From Lachnospiraceae bacterium (GTDB lineage: Bacteria > Bacillota > Clostridia > Lachnospirales > Lachnospiraceae), in contig JAFUYB010000026.1 in the NCBI GenBank assembly GCA_017470735.1, positions 1 to 64,000 of the forward strand: a stretch of 64,000 nucleotides of DNA. Reading direction: 5' to 3'. Shown here piece after piece: positions 31,238 through 42,000 of this stretch. The notes beneath the pieces were generated by a model that made no database searches, was not told the origin of the DNA, and saw nothing but the letters and a program-made list of their open reading frames with translations. The stretch's first letter is position 1. Each line of letters opens with the position of its first letter. The translations under genes and the position numbers were made by a program.

Positions 31238-32650
31238 ATGTCGGAAGAAAAGACTTATGTAGAAGATATTGACCGGAGCATTTACGATTTCCGGTATGAG
31301 GAAAATGACGCCTACAAGGTCGAGGAAGGGCTGACAGAGGATATTGTGCGGCAGATTTCCAGCGAAAAGGACGATCCGGAGTGGATGCGCGATTTCCGTC
31401 TGCATTCGCTTGAGGTGTTCAACAACACGCAGATGGTGGACTGGGGACCGGACATTGCGGGACTGGACATGGCAAATATCGTGACCTATGTGCGTCCGAA
31501 TACCGACCGGATGCATGCGGACTGGGAGGAAGTGCCGACAGATATCAAGGAGACCTTTGAGCGGCTGGGGATCCCGCAGGCAGAGCGGGAGTCGCTCGCC
31601 GGTGTCGGCGCGCAGTACGATTCGGAGCTTGTATACCATAATGTCAAGGATGAGGTGGCGGCGCAGGGCGTCATCTATACGGACCTGGAGAGCGCGCTGC
31701 ACACGGAGCATGCCAAGATGATCCGGGAGCATTTTATGAAGCTGGTTCCGCCGACGGATCACAAGTTTGCGGCGCTGCACGGCGCGGTGTGGTCGGGCGG
31801 ATCGTTTGTCTATGTACCGCCAGGCGTGTCGGTGGAGATTCCGCTGCAGTCCTATTTCCGGCTCAATGCGCCGGGAGCGGGGCAGTTTGAGCATACGCTG
31901 ATCATTGTGGACAAGGGCGCATATCTGCATTTTATCGAAGGGTGTTCGGCACCGAAATACAATGTGGCCAATCTGCACGCGGGCTGCGTGGAGCTGTATG
32001 TCGGGGAGGACGCGACGCTTCGTTATTCGACGATTGAGAACTGGTCAAAAAATATGTACAATCTGAACACCAAGCGCGCGAAGGTGGAAAAGGGAGGCAA
32101 GGTCGAATGGATTTCCGGTTCGTTTGGCTCACATGTATCCTACCTCTATCCGATGAGCGTGCTCGCCGGTGAGGGAGCGCGGGCAGAGTTTACAAGCGTG
32201 ACATTCGCGGGCAAGGGGCAGAATCTGGACACCGGTACCAAGGTCGTCCACAGCGCGCCGAAGACATCGTCGTATATCAATACCCGTTCGATTTCCAAGG
32301 ACGGCGGGATTTCGACATTCCGCAGCTCGGTTGTCGTCGCCAACGCGGCGAAGGAATCCAAGTCGGCGGTGTCCTGCCAGTCATTGATGCTGGATGACAT
32401 TTCAAGGTCGGATACGATCCCTGCGATGGATATCCGCACGGCGGATGCGGATGTGGGACATGAGGCAAAGATCGGACGGATCAGCGATGATGTGGTATTT
32501 TACCTGATGAGCAGAGGGCTTTCCGAGGAGGACGCGAGAGCGCTGATCGTCAGCGGGTTTGCGGACAATGTCGGAAAAGAGCTGCCGCTGGAATACGCCG
32601 TTGAGATGAACAATCTGATCCGGCTGGAGATGAAGGGAAGCATCGGGTAA
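31238..32650 (+). CDS. sufB: Fe-S cluster assembly scaffold SufB
   Basis: This 470-residue core scaffold subunit on which clusters are built contains HGAVWSGGSFVYVPPGV, FIEGCSAPKY and the long parallel beta-helix region. SCQSLMLDDIS and DVGHEAKIGRIS near the C terminus are typical SufB. The 55 bases after sufC hold no terminator. Confidence 0.97.
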   Translation: MSEEKTYVEDIDRSIYDFRYEENDAYKVEEGLTEDIVRQISSEKDDPEWMRDFRLHSLEVFNNTQMVDWGPDIAGLDMANIVTYVRPNTDRMHADWEEVPTDIKETFERLGIPQAERESLAGVGAQYDSELVYHNVKDEVAAQGVIYTDLESALHTEHAKMIREHFMKLVPPTDHKFAALHGAVWSGGSFVYVPPGVSVEIPLQSYFRLNAPGAGQFEHTLIIVDKGAYLHFIEGCSAPKYNVANLHAGCVELYVGEDATLRYSTIENWSKNMYNLNTKRAKVEKGGKVEWISGSFGSHVSYLYPMSVLAGEGARAEFTSVTFAGKGQNLDTGTKVVHSAPKTSSYINTRSISKDGGISTFRSSVVVANAAKESKSAVSCQSLMLDDISRSDTIPAMDIRTADADVGHEAKIGRISDDVVFYLMSRGLSEEDARALIVSGFADNVGKELPLEYAVEMNNLIRLEMKGSIG

Positions 32651-32702
32651 TGTATGGTAATACTGTCAAAAACAGTGACAGTAATAAAAGGAGAAGCAGG
32701 AA

Positions 32703-33782
32703 GTGGCAGAGCAGAGAGCAAATACAATGACGATCAACCGGATACCGGCACCGACTTACCGCTGGCTTGCGATGAATGAGATCCAAACGGAAAGCTTCCG
32801 CGGCGTGGAAGCGGCAGCGGATATGGATGTACCGAATGGGATTTCTGTCGGTGAAGCGGCTTATGAAGCGGAAAATATTGCGACGGGCATGGGACGGGAA
32901 TACGATACTCTGTTTACGGCGATAGACGGGATCAGGCAGAAGCGGTTTACCATACCCCGTGGCAGCCTTGTCACAGAGCCGGTCCGTCTGGGTTATTCGG
33001 TCGGGGATGCGGATGCGCTGGCTCCGGTATTTATGGAGCTTAAGGAGGGAGCCAGGTGTACCGTGGTTCTGCGTGTGGATGCAGAAAATGGCGCGATGGC
33101 GAGGCTGGCATCCCAGGTGCGTGCCCGCATCGGAAAGGATGCCAAGCTTACGATTGTCGAAGTTGTGACCGCGGCGGACAAGGAGATTTTCTGTGATATT
33201 GGCGTGGAGACAGCAGAGAACGCTTCTTTCCGTCTGATCCAGCTCTTTCTGGCGGGACGGCAGATATTCAGCGGCTGCCGCTGTGAAATGACTGGTGACC
33301 GTTCTTCGATGCAGGCGGATATTGCTTATCAGGTCATTGGTGATGACCGGCTCGATATGAATTATATTGCCAATCACATCGGCAAAAAGACGACATCACA
33401 GATGAATGTGTCGGGCGTGCTGCGGGACAGAGCGAAAAAGCTGTTCCGCGGGACGATTGATTTTAAGCGCGGGGCAAAGGGTGCCGTCGGCAACGAGCAG
33501 GAGGATGTGCTGCTGATCGATGACAATGTGGTCAACCAGACGATCCCGCTGATCCTTTGTGCCGAAGAGGATGTCGAGGGCAATCACGGCGCGACGATCG
33601 GCAAGCTTGCGGAGGATCTGCTGTTTTATCTGCGGTCGCGCGGGATGGATACCGCGGAAATCTATGAGATGATGGCACGGGCAAGGATTGACGCCGTGGC
33701 GGACAAGATCGCGGACGGACAGATGAGAGAGCATATTCGGCGATTTTTAGGCGAGGAACCCGATAGATCGACAGAAGAATGA
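32703..33782 (+). CDS. sufD: Fe-S cluster assembly protein SufD
   Basis: This is the SufB paralogue of 359 residues that completes the SufBC2D complex. The shared C-terminal core is visible: DLLFYLRSRGMDTAEIYEMM preceded by NHGATIGKL. The N-terminal part is shorter and divergent, typical of SufD in Clostridia. The start is GTG at 32703 after AAAAGGAG. A small inverted repeat (ACTGTC/GACAGT) lies in the 52-base gap after sufB. Confidence 0.93.
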   Translation: MAEQRANTMTINRIPAPTYRWLAMNEIQTESFRGVEAAADMDVPNGISVGEAAYEAENIATGMGREYDTLFTAIDGIRQKRFTIPRGSLVTEPVRLGYSVGDADALAPVFMELKEGARCTVVLRVDAENGAMARLASQVRARIGKDAKLTIVEVVTAADKEIFCDIGVETAENASFRLIQLFLAGRQIFSGCRCEMTGDRSSMQADIAYQVIGDDRLDMNYIANHIGKKTTSQMNVSGVLRDRAKKLFRGTIDFKRGAKGAVGNEQEDVLLIDDNVVNQTIPLILCAEEDVEGNHGATIGKLAEDLLFYLRSRGMDTAEIYEMMARARIDAVADKIADGQMREHIRRFLGEEPDRSTEE

Positions 33783-33827
33783 CGGTATGGAAAGTGTTTT
33801 CCAGACATAAACCGCAGGGAGCAGAAT

Positions 33828-35039
33828 TTGAAAGCAGCAAAAATATCCAATTTTCCAGTATTAGACGAACAAAAGATCCATTACCTGGACAATGCGGCGA
33901 CGACGCAGAAGCCCGGGTGCGTGATCACAGCGGCGGCGAATTATTACCGTCAGCACAATGCCAATCCGATGCGCGGTCTGTATGCCCTGTCAATTGCGGC
34001 GACGGATGCCTATGAAAAAGCGCGGCAGAGCGTGGCGGATTTTGTGCATGCGGCGGACAGCAGGGAGATCATTTTTACGCGTAACGCAACCGAAAGCCTG
34101 AACCTCGTTGCGTCAAGCTATGGCTCGATGGCACTGTCTGAAGGTGATGAGATCATCGTTACGATCGTCGAGCACCACAGCAATTTTCTGCCGTGGCAGC
34201 AGGCTGCAAAGCGGGCAGGGGCAAAGGTTGTCTTTTTTGAATGTGAGCAGGACGGCACGCTTTCCATCGAGACATTCCGATCGCTGCTCAATGAACGGAC
34301 AAAGATCGTCGCGATGACGCAGCTTTCCAATGTATTCGGACGGTCGTATGATGTAAAAGCGTTTGCGGCCGCAGCGCATGAAGCGGGAGCGGTATTTGTC
34401 TGTGACGGCGCGCAGAGCGTGCCGCATATGCCGGTCGATGTGCAGGAGCTGGATGTCGATTTTCTCGCTTTTTCCGGTCACAAGATGTATGCCCCGATGG
34501 GGATCGGCGTCTTGTACGGCAAGGCAGCCTTATTGGAAGAAATGCCGCCGTTTTTATATGGCGGGGAAATGATTGAATATGTGACCAGGGAAGGCGCGAC
34601 CTACGCAGAGCTTCCGCACAAGTTTGAAGCGGGGACGGTCAATGTCGGCGGCGCGGTCGGTCTCGACGAGGCGATTGCGTTTATGCACCGGATCGGGTGG
34701 GAAAAGATCATAAAAAGTGAGGACGACCTGACGGTTTACGCATTTGAAAAAATGCAGCAGATCCCGCACATTCACATTATTGGCAGCAGCGATCCGCTTG
34801 AGCACCACGGTATTCTGACCTTTACGATCGACGGCGTGCATCCCCATGATGTGGCGGCAATTTTTGATTCAGAGGATGTGGCTGTCCGTGCCGGACACCA
34901 TTGCGCGCAGCCGCTGCACAAGCATTTGGGGCTTTTTTCGACGACGCGGGCGTCGCTCGCATTTTACAATACAAAAGAAGATGTGGACGCGTTCATTGAC
35001 TGTCTGGCGTCCATCAGAGGGAGAATGGGCTATGAGTAA
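33828..35039 (+). CDS. sufS: Cysteine desulfurase SufS
   Basis: This PLP enzyme of 403 residues mobilises sulfur from cysteine for the Suf scaffold. The N-terminal YLDNAATTQKP, the PLP-linked Lys in FSGHKMYAPMGIG and the persulfide Cys in RAGHHCAQPLH identify a type II (SufS-like) desulfurase. The start is a TTG at 33828 preceded by AGGGAG. Its end overlaps the start of sufU by eight bases. Confidence 0.96.
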   Translation: MKAAKISNFPVLDEQKIHYLDNAATTQKPGCVITAAANYYRQHNANPMRGLYALSIAATDAYEKARQSVADFVHAADSREIIFTRNATESLNLVASSYGSMALSEGDEIIVTIVEHHSNFLPWQQAAKRAGAKVVFFECEQDGTLSIETFRSLLNERTKIVAMTQLSNVFGRSYDVKAFAAAAHEAGAVFVCDGAQSVPHMPVDVQELDVDFLAFSGHKMYAPMGIGVLYGKAALLEEMPPFLYGGEMIEYVTREGATYAELPHKFEAGTVNVGGAVGLDEAIAFMHRIGWEKIIKSEDDLTVYAFEKMQQIPHIHIIGSSDPLEHHGILTFTIDGVHPHDVAAIFDSEDVAVRAGHHCAQPLHKHLGLFSTTRASLAFYNTKEDVDAFIDCLASIRGRMGYE

Positions 35040-35451
35040 AACCTTTTACAACGAGATCTTGACCGACCACAATGTCAATCCGACGCATAAGCATTCGATC
35101 GAAGGAGCCAATTTTTCACTCGAAGGCGTCAATCCATCTTGTGGAGACGATATTGTCTTAAGCCTCAAGGTCGAGGACGGCATCATTACCGACGGCGGTT
35201 ACGAGGGTGACGGCTGTGCCATTTCCCAGGCATCCGCGGATATGATGCTGGATCTTGTGATCGGAAAAAGCAAGGAAGAGGCGCTGCGGCTGTCGGATAT
35301 TTTTCTTCGCATGATCAAGGATGAGATCACAGAGGAAGAGAAAGAAGAACTGGAGGAAGCGGGAGTCCTGGAGGATGTTTCGCATATGCCGGCGCGGGTC
35401 AAGTGCGCGGTGCTGGGGTGGCATACGATGGAGGAGATGCTGGCGGAGTAA
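35032..35451 (+). CDS. sufU: Zinc-dependent sulfurtransferase SufU
   Basis: This 139-residue SufU accepts the persulfide from SufS. Three conserved cysteines occur in NPSCGDD, YEGDGCAIS and RVKCAVLGWHT, with the SufU-specific insertion around residues 75-105. It overlaps sufS, a coupled pair typical of Gram-positive suf operons. Confidence 0.96.
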   Translation: MSKTFYNEILTDHNVNPTHKHSIEGANFSLEGVNPSCGDDIVLSLKVEDGIITDGGYEGDGCAISQASADMMLDLVIGKSKEEALRLSDIFLRMIKDEITEEEKEELEEAGVLEDVSHMPARVKCAVLGWHTMEEMLAE

Positions 35452-35534
35452 ATTTTGACCGGTTATTCTGCTCGGGAATATGGTCAGAGTTTCCCATCCA
35501 CATTTTTTGCAACACATAAAACGGAGTGAGATAT

Positions 35535-38500
35535 ATGTCCCTGCAATTCATAATCGGTTCAAGCGGCAGCGGCAAATCACATAGGCTGTACGCCGATATC
35601 GTCGGGCACGCCGGGAAGCATCCGAAGCAGACGCATATTGTTCTGGTTCCGGACCAGTTTACTTTGCAGACACAGAGGAAGCTGGTAGAGCTGGCTCCGA
35701 AGTACGGGATCATGAATATCGAAGTGCTTTCGTTTGAGCGGCTGGCGTACCGGGTGTTTGACGAGCTGGGCACGGATACGGCTGATGTGCTGGAGGACAC
35801 CGGCAAGGCTCTGCTGCTGCGCAAGGTCTGTGACGATCTGCGCGGAGAGCTTACGGTGCTTGGATCGGGAATCGACAAGCCCGGATTCATTGATGAGGTA
35901 AAATCCCTGCTGTCAGAATTTTCACAGTACGATATTTCCCCCGAAGCGTTGGGGGATTTTTTGCGTGTAGAACATATGGGCAGCAGCTATTATGGCAGGG
36001 TATCGGATATCCAAAAGATCTATGAGGCGTACCAGCGGCAGATGGAGGGCAGCTATATTACGGCGGAGCAGATTCTGTCCCTGCTGTGTGATGTGATCGG
36101 GGAGTCGTCGTTCGTGCGGGATGCGTATCTGGTCTTTGACGGTTACACGGGATTTACGCCGGTGCAGAACCGGCTGTTTGCGATGATGCTGCCGCTGGCG
36201 GATACGCTGCGGGTGGCGGTGACAATGGATGCGCGAGAGCCTCTGTACCGTAAAAGCGACAAGACGGCACTGTTTTCGATGAGCCGTGATTTTATTGGCG
36301 CGATGACAAGGCTCGCGAAGCAGACGGGCACGGAGACAGAAGAACCGCTTTTGTTGGAAGAAACAGGCGGATACCGTTTTGTGGAAGAGGGGTGTCTGTC
36401 CCATTTGGAGGCCAATTTGTTCCGCGGCAGCCGCGGGCAGACGATGCATGAGGAGCAGTGGCGGCAGGCAGAGGACGCGATCTTACTCTTTGGGCTTGAG
36501 GATACCAGAGACGAGCTGCTTTTTGCGGCTTCCGAAATCCGGCGAATGATCACCGAGGATCGGACGCTGCACTTTCGGGATTTTGCGGTGCTGTCGGCGG
36601 ATATCAATGATTACCGCTATGCGATTGAAGATGTGTTCGGGGCGTTCGGCATACCTGTGTTTGTCGACGCAAAGGATGTATCGCTTCACGCGCCGTTTGC
36701 AGAGCTGGTGTCCTCGCTGGTGCATCTGTATGTACATGATTTTTCTTATGAGTCCGTACTGCGCTATCTGAAGTGCGGGTTTTCCAATGTGGACAATGAC
36801 GATATCGACCTTTTGGACAACTACCTGCTGGCGACAGGCATTCGCGGATTCCGGCGTCTGTCGGGAGTGTTTGACCGCTACGCGGCAGGCATTTCGGCGG
36901 AAGAGCTCGTGCATTTAAATGAAGTGCGGACTGCATTTATGGAACCGTTTGAAGCAACGGGCGGTCTTGCCGCTGAGGCGACAGTTGAAGAATATACGAG
37001 GCGGCTCTATGAAATGATCGTGATGCTTTCCTGCGAAAAGAGGCTGAAGGAGCAGGCGGCAGAATGGGAAGAGCAGGGGGAGCACGATGAGGCATCCCGT
37101 ATGCTGCAGCTTTATCCGAAGGTGATGGATTTATTGGACAAGCTGGTACGCCTGATGGGAGGCGTCACCGTCTCGGCCGACCGCTATGAAAGTATTTTAA
37201 ATGAGGGTTTGGACGCGCTTAAGATCGGTGTCATTCCGCCGACTCTGGACGCAGTGACTTTTGGCGATATGGAGCGGACGCGGGTCGGTAAGATACACAC
37301 GCTGTTTCTGATCGGAATGTCAGATGCCCGCGTGCCGAAACGGTTTGAAAGCGGAGGGTTGCTTTTGCAGTCAGAGCGCGAGAGGCTGTTGGCAGAGGAT
37401 ATCGTGTTGGCGCCGACTGACCGGGAACGGGTGTTCTTGCAGCGATTTTATCTTTACCTGGCGCTTTGCCGTCCGACGAGGCGGCTGATTCTGACCTACC
37501 CGAAGCTGGGCAGTGAAGGAGAAGCAGTCGGGGAATCTTATTTATTGGCAACAGTGCGAAAACTGTTTAGTGGAATGGAGATTCAACAGATCACAAAAGA
37601 AGAGCTGCGTTTTCTGGCGGTGAGTGAGGATACGCTTGCCGAGCGCTTGTCCGATGCGCTGAGGGAATATATGAAGGGGCAGCTTTCGCCCGAATACGAA
37701 ACGGCGTTTTACGGCATGCTTTCTGTCTTAAAGGAAACGGATCAGAGCGTGTATCAGAAGCTGCTTTCCGCTGCGGGATTTGTCTATCGCGGCGCGGCAA
37801 TTCCCAGAGCCGTTATGGAAGCGATCTACTCCCGGACGCTTTCGGTATCGGCAAGCAGGCTGGAAAAATTTGCCGCCTGCGCGTATGCGTATTTTTTGCA
37901 GTACACGCTGGAGCTTGCCGAGAGGCAGGAGCATACGCTTGGATCGGTGGACATGGGCAATCTTTATCATGAAGCATTGGAGAGGTATGCACAAAAAATT
38001 GCAGACGGCGGGCTGGACTGGTTTACGGTGACGCAGGAGGAAAGCGACGCGCTGCTGTCTGAAAGCATTGAGGAAACCTACCGGGCGATGAAGGATGTAC
38101 GGATCCTTGACAGCGCGCGGGAGACCTATATTCTGGAACGGATGCGGCGCACGCTGCAGCGGACGGTGCGGTCTTTGACCAGTCAGGTGAGGCAGGGGAA
38201 ATTCACGCCTAAGAGGTTTGAGGTGTCTCTGTCCGAGATGTCGGGACACAAAGCGGAATACGCATTGCCGGATGGCGGTTCGATGAAGCTGTCGGGGATT
38301 ATCGACCGTCTGGATACCTATGAGACGGATTCGGATGTCTATATCAAGATCATTGACTACAAGTCGGGGGCAAAGGATACGAACCTGTCCGATGCCTATG
38401 AAGGTCTGCAGCTCCAGCTGATCCTGTACTTGAAAGCGGCAACGGAGGGCGCGGGCAGGGAATACCCCGGCAAGCATGTTGTTCCGGCGGCAGTCTTTTA

Positions 38501-39032
38501 TTATCAGGTCAAAAACCCGGTGATCGAAGTGGCAAAGCAGCCTTCGCCGGAGGAATTAGAGAGGCTGATCGAGAAAGAATTAAGGGTACGGGGACTAGTC
38601 TGTGAGGAAGAGGCGGTTATTGACGCATTGGACCGCGGATTGTCGGAGGCGATGGCAAATCACGAGAAATATGCGTCAACCGTGATTCCCGTGGAAGTGA
38701 AAAAGGATGGGAGCTTTACAGCGGCAAGCCGTACCGTCAGCGAAGATGATTTTGCCGTTATGGGGGATTTTGTCGAATATAAGGCTGCGTCAATCGGCAA
38801 TGCCGTCATGAACGGGGAAACGGCTGTTTCGCCATACCGGAAGCAAAATGGCACAAGCGGCTGTGATTATTGCCCGTACCACAGTGTCTGCGGATTTGAC
38901 ACAAAGCTAAACGGCTTTTCATTCCGGCGGGTGCTGGAGGAAAAGGATGTGGATACGGTACTTGGGAAGATGCGGGAACAGATGAAAGCCGCGCCGGAGA
39001 ATGAAGAGCAAAATGGCACGGGCAGACAGTGA
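35535..39032 (+). CDS. addB: ATP-dependent helicase/nuclease subunit B (AddB)
   Basis: This 1165-residue partner of AddA acts in double-strand break processing for recombination. It has an N-terminal Walker A GSSGSGKS (residues 8-15) and a C-terminal RecB-type nuclease domain with IIDYKSGA. The 4Fe-4S cysteines are split between FAACAYA (about 782) and CDYCPYHSVC (about 1110). The ATG at 35535 is preferred over the upstream GTG at 35526. It depends on Fe-S assembly and lies directly after the suf operon, which may be coincidence. Confidence 0.95.
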   Translation: MSLQFIIGSSGSGKSHRLYADIVGHAGKHPKQTHIVLVPDQFTLQTQRKLVELAPKYGIMNIEVLSFERLAYRVFDELGTDTADVLEDTGKALLLRKVCDDLRGELTVLGSGIDKPGFIDEVKSLLSEFSQYDISPEALGDFLRVEHMGSSYYGRVSDIQKIYEAYQRQMEGSYITAEQILSLLCDVIGESSFVRDAYLVFDGYTGFTPVQNRLFAMMLPLADTLRVAVTMDAREPLYRKSDKTALFSMSRDFIGAMTRLAKQTGTETEEPLLLEETGGYRFVEEGCLSHLEANLFRGSRGQTMHEEQWRQAEDAILLFGLEDTRDELLFAASEIRRMITEDRTLHFRDFAVLSADINDYRYAIEDVFGAFGIPVFVDAKDVSLHAPFAELVSSLVHLYVHDFSYESVLRYLKCGFSNVDNDDIDLLDNYLLATGIRGFRRLSGVFDRYAAGISAEELVHLNEVRTAFMEPFEATGGLAAEATVEEYTRRLYEMIVMLSCEKRLKEQAAEWEEQGEHDEASRMLQLYPKVMDLLDKLVRLMGGVTVSADRYESILNEGLDALKIGVIPPTLDAVTFGDMERTRVGKIHTLFLIGMSDARVPKRFESGGLLLQSERERLLAEDIVLAPTDRERVFLQRFYLYLALCRPTRRLILTYPKLGSEGEAVGESYLLATVRKLFSGMEIQQITKEELRFLAVSEDTLAERLSDALREYMKGQLSPEYETAFYGMLSVLKETDQSVYQKLLSAAGFVYRGAAIPRAVMEAIYSRTLSVSASRLEKFAACAYAYFLQYTLELAERQEHTLGSVDMGNLYHEALERYAQKIADGGLDWFTVTQEESDALLSESIEETYRAMKDVRILDSARETYILERMRRTLQRTVRSLTSQVRQGKFTPKRFEVSLSEMSGHKAEYALPDGGSMKLSGIIDRLDTYETDSDVYIKIIDYKSGAKDTNLSDAYEGLQLQLILYLKAATEGAGREYPGKHVVPAAVFYYQVKNPVIEVAKQPSPEELERLIEKELRVRGLVCEEEAVIDALDRGLSEAMANHEKYASTVIPVEVKKDGSFTAASRTVSEDDFAVMGDFVEYKAASIGNAVMNGETAVSPYRKQNGTSGCDYCPYHSVCGFDTKLNGFSFRRVLEEKDVDTVLGKMREQMKAAPENEEQNGTGRQ

Positions 39033-39053
39033 CAGCAGGAGTCGGCAAACTTT

Positions 39054-42000
39054 ATGGAATGGACGAAGGAACAACAGCAGGTAATCAAACAACGGCATTC
39101 GGATATCCTTGTCTCGGCGGCGGCGGGCAGCGGGAAAACGGCGGTGCTGGTCGAACGGATCATTGCCCGCGTGTGCGATAGAAGCGAGCCTGTGGATATC
39201 GACCGTATTCTGGTCGTGACCTTTACCAAGGCGGCCGCGCGGGAGATGAAGGAGCGGATCTATCTGGCGTTGGAGAAGGCGGCTGCGGCAAATCCTGACG
39301 ATGAACATCTGGCCATGCAGCTTGCGCTGGTTCACAATGCGCAGATTTCTACGATTGACGGATTCTGCCAGTATCTGATCCACAACTACTTTCACGAGAT
39401 CGGACTTGATCCCGCAAGCCGTATTGGTGATGAGGGCGAGCTGGTCCTGCTGCAAAATGAAATCATGGAAGCGCTGTTAGAAGAGCAGTACGAAACGGCA
39501 GATGCGGATTTTCTGGCGCTGACCGACGCGTTTGCAAGCCGTGACAGAGATGACGCGGTTGTCGGGATGATATTCGGCCTTCATGAGACGGCAATGTCCT
39601 ATCCCTATCCGCATAAATGGCTGGCAGGCTTGTCCGGAGCATACGAGGCCGAGGATGAAGATATGCTGGCGGCATCCGGCTGGATGACGGAATTGGTTTT
39701 ATATTGTAAAGGACTGCTTGCCGGACTGCAGACTGAAGCAGGACAATTGCTGGCCGAGCTATGCGAGGGAGGGCAGGAGCATCCATACGCCGAAGCGGTC
39801 CGGGCGGATCTTCAGCTGATCAGCCATCTGCTGGCATGTGAGGACTACCGCGCGCTGCAGCAGGCATTTTCCGGGATCCGCTTTGCGGCACTGAGCAGAA
39901 AGAAGCTGCCGGATGAGGATACGGATGAGAGGGAGCGGTATAAAAACAGACGGGATGCGGTCAAAAAAGAATTGTCCGCAATCCAAAAGGATCTGCTGGC
40001 AAAGCCGCTTTCCGAGGTGTATACGGAGCTTGCGATGATGGCACCCTATGTCCGGACTTTGCTCGCGCTGACCGCAGAGTACGGCAGGCGTTATGCCGCG
40101 GCAAAGGAAGCGCGGGGAGTCATGGATTTTTCGGATCTGGAGCATTTCGCTCTGTCCGTTCTTGTCGATGAAAAGACCGGAGAAAGGACGCCCGCGGCGC
40201 AAAAGCTTTCGGAGTATTATGCGGAAATCATGGTAGATGAGTACCAGGACTCCAATTTCCTGCAGGAAATGCTGCTGTCGTCAATCACAAAGGAAGCGGA
40301 CGGGGCACATAATTATTTCATGGTCGGGGATGTCAAACAGAGCATTTACCGGTTCCGTCAGGCGCGTCCGGATATCTTTATTGGCAAATACAGGCAATTC
40401 GGCGGCGATGATCACAATGAGACATTGATCGGGCTTGATAAGAATTTCCGAAGCAGGGCAAGCGTGACGGATGCGGTCAACGCCGTGTTTTTTCCGATCA
40501 TGCATCCGGATATGGGAGGCATTGAGTACGACAAGGCGCAGTCGTTAAAATGCGGGGCAGCGTATCCGCCTGATGAAACGAATGCATTTGTGACCGAAAT
40601 TTTAGTATCGGATGCGGAGGAAATCGAGGCGGGTGAGTTTGACAGTAAGCACGACTACGAAGCGGCAGTGATCGCTACGCGCATCCGAAAGCTGCTGCGG
40701 GAAGCAGAAGTTACAGACAAGGAGACGGGAAAGCTGCGGCCTGTGAGGCTAGCTGATATCGCGATACTCCACCGGAGCGCGAACGCAGTCGGACGGAATT
40801 ACCAGGAGATCTTGAAAGGGTATGGAATACCGGCGCAGATCGTATCGGTGACCGGATATTTTTCGACAATCGAAGTGGAGACCATGCTGGCGCTGCTGCG
40901 GGTGCTCAACAATCCCGCGCAGGATATTGCGCTCGCGTCGGTGATGAAGTCTGCGCTGTTTTCTTTTTCCGATGAAGAGCTGGCAAGGATGCGGGCGGCA
41001 TATCCGAAGGAACCGTTTCACCGCGCCGTAAGGCAGTACGCCGGGGAAACGCGGGATGAAAAGACAGTTTCCTTTTTGGAAAAGCTGTCGCGCTGGCGGG
41101 GGCAGGTCGGAAGGATGCCGCTTTATGAATTGCTGTCGGGGATTTTGCGGGAGACACAATATCTTTCTTATATTTCGGCATTGACCGGCGGTGATGTGCG
41201 GCGGAAGAACATCGAAAAGCTGATGGAACTGTCCGTTGCTTATGAGAATACGAGCTATAAAGGACTGTTTTATTTTGTGCGCTATATCGAGCGGCTGCAA
41301 AAATACGAGCAGGATATGGGGCAGGCAGGTACGGGAAGCACGGAGGATGCGGTATCGATCCTGACAATCCACAAGAGCAAGGGGTTAGAGTATCCGGTGG
41401 TCTTTTTGGCAGGCTGCGGGCAGAAGTTCCGGAACAACACCGACAGTATGGTGCTGCACCCTGATTTCGGGATCGGACTGCACGCGATTGATGTAAAAAA
41501 GCGGACGAAGCAGAATACACTGTACCGCGCGTTTCTTTCGCGGTTGAATACGCTGGAGGAACGGGGCGAAGAGCTGCGTGTGCTCTATGTTGCGATGACC
41601 CGCGCGAAAGAAAAACTGATCGTGACCGCTGTGCTTTCCAATATGGAAAAGACGTTTGCGCAGAAGGAAGCGGCGGAGGATGGCAGTCTGCCGTTGGTAC
41701 GGCGGCTTCACGCGTCGAATTATTTAGAGCTGATGCTTCCGGGCACAAGACGCAGGCCGGGGCTTTTTGCGGTGCAGACTGTGACGGCGCAGGATCTGAT
41801 CCTTGCAGAGGTTGAGGAACAGGCCGGACAGCAGCAGAGACTTATAGAGCTGCAAAGCAGAATGACTGAGGTTTCCGAAGCGAACAAGACTGACTGCATC
41901 CGCCGGATTTCGTTTTCGTACCCGCATCCCATTTCGTCCGAGACAAAGGTCAAATATTCGGTATCCGAATTGAAGCGCCGGGCGATGGCGGAAGCGTTTG

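Noticed and set aside
40906..41748. A 280-codon minus-strand frame inside addA
   Set aside because: Ser/Pro/Arg/Ala-rich without any motif and fully inside the helicase gene on the other strand; composition of a shadow frame.
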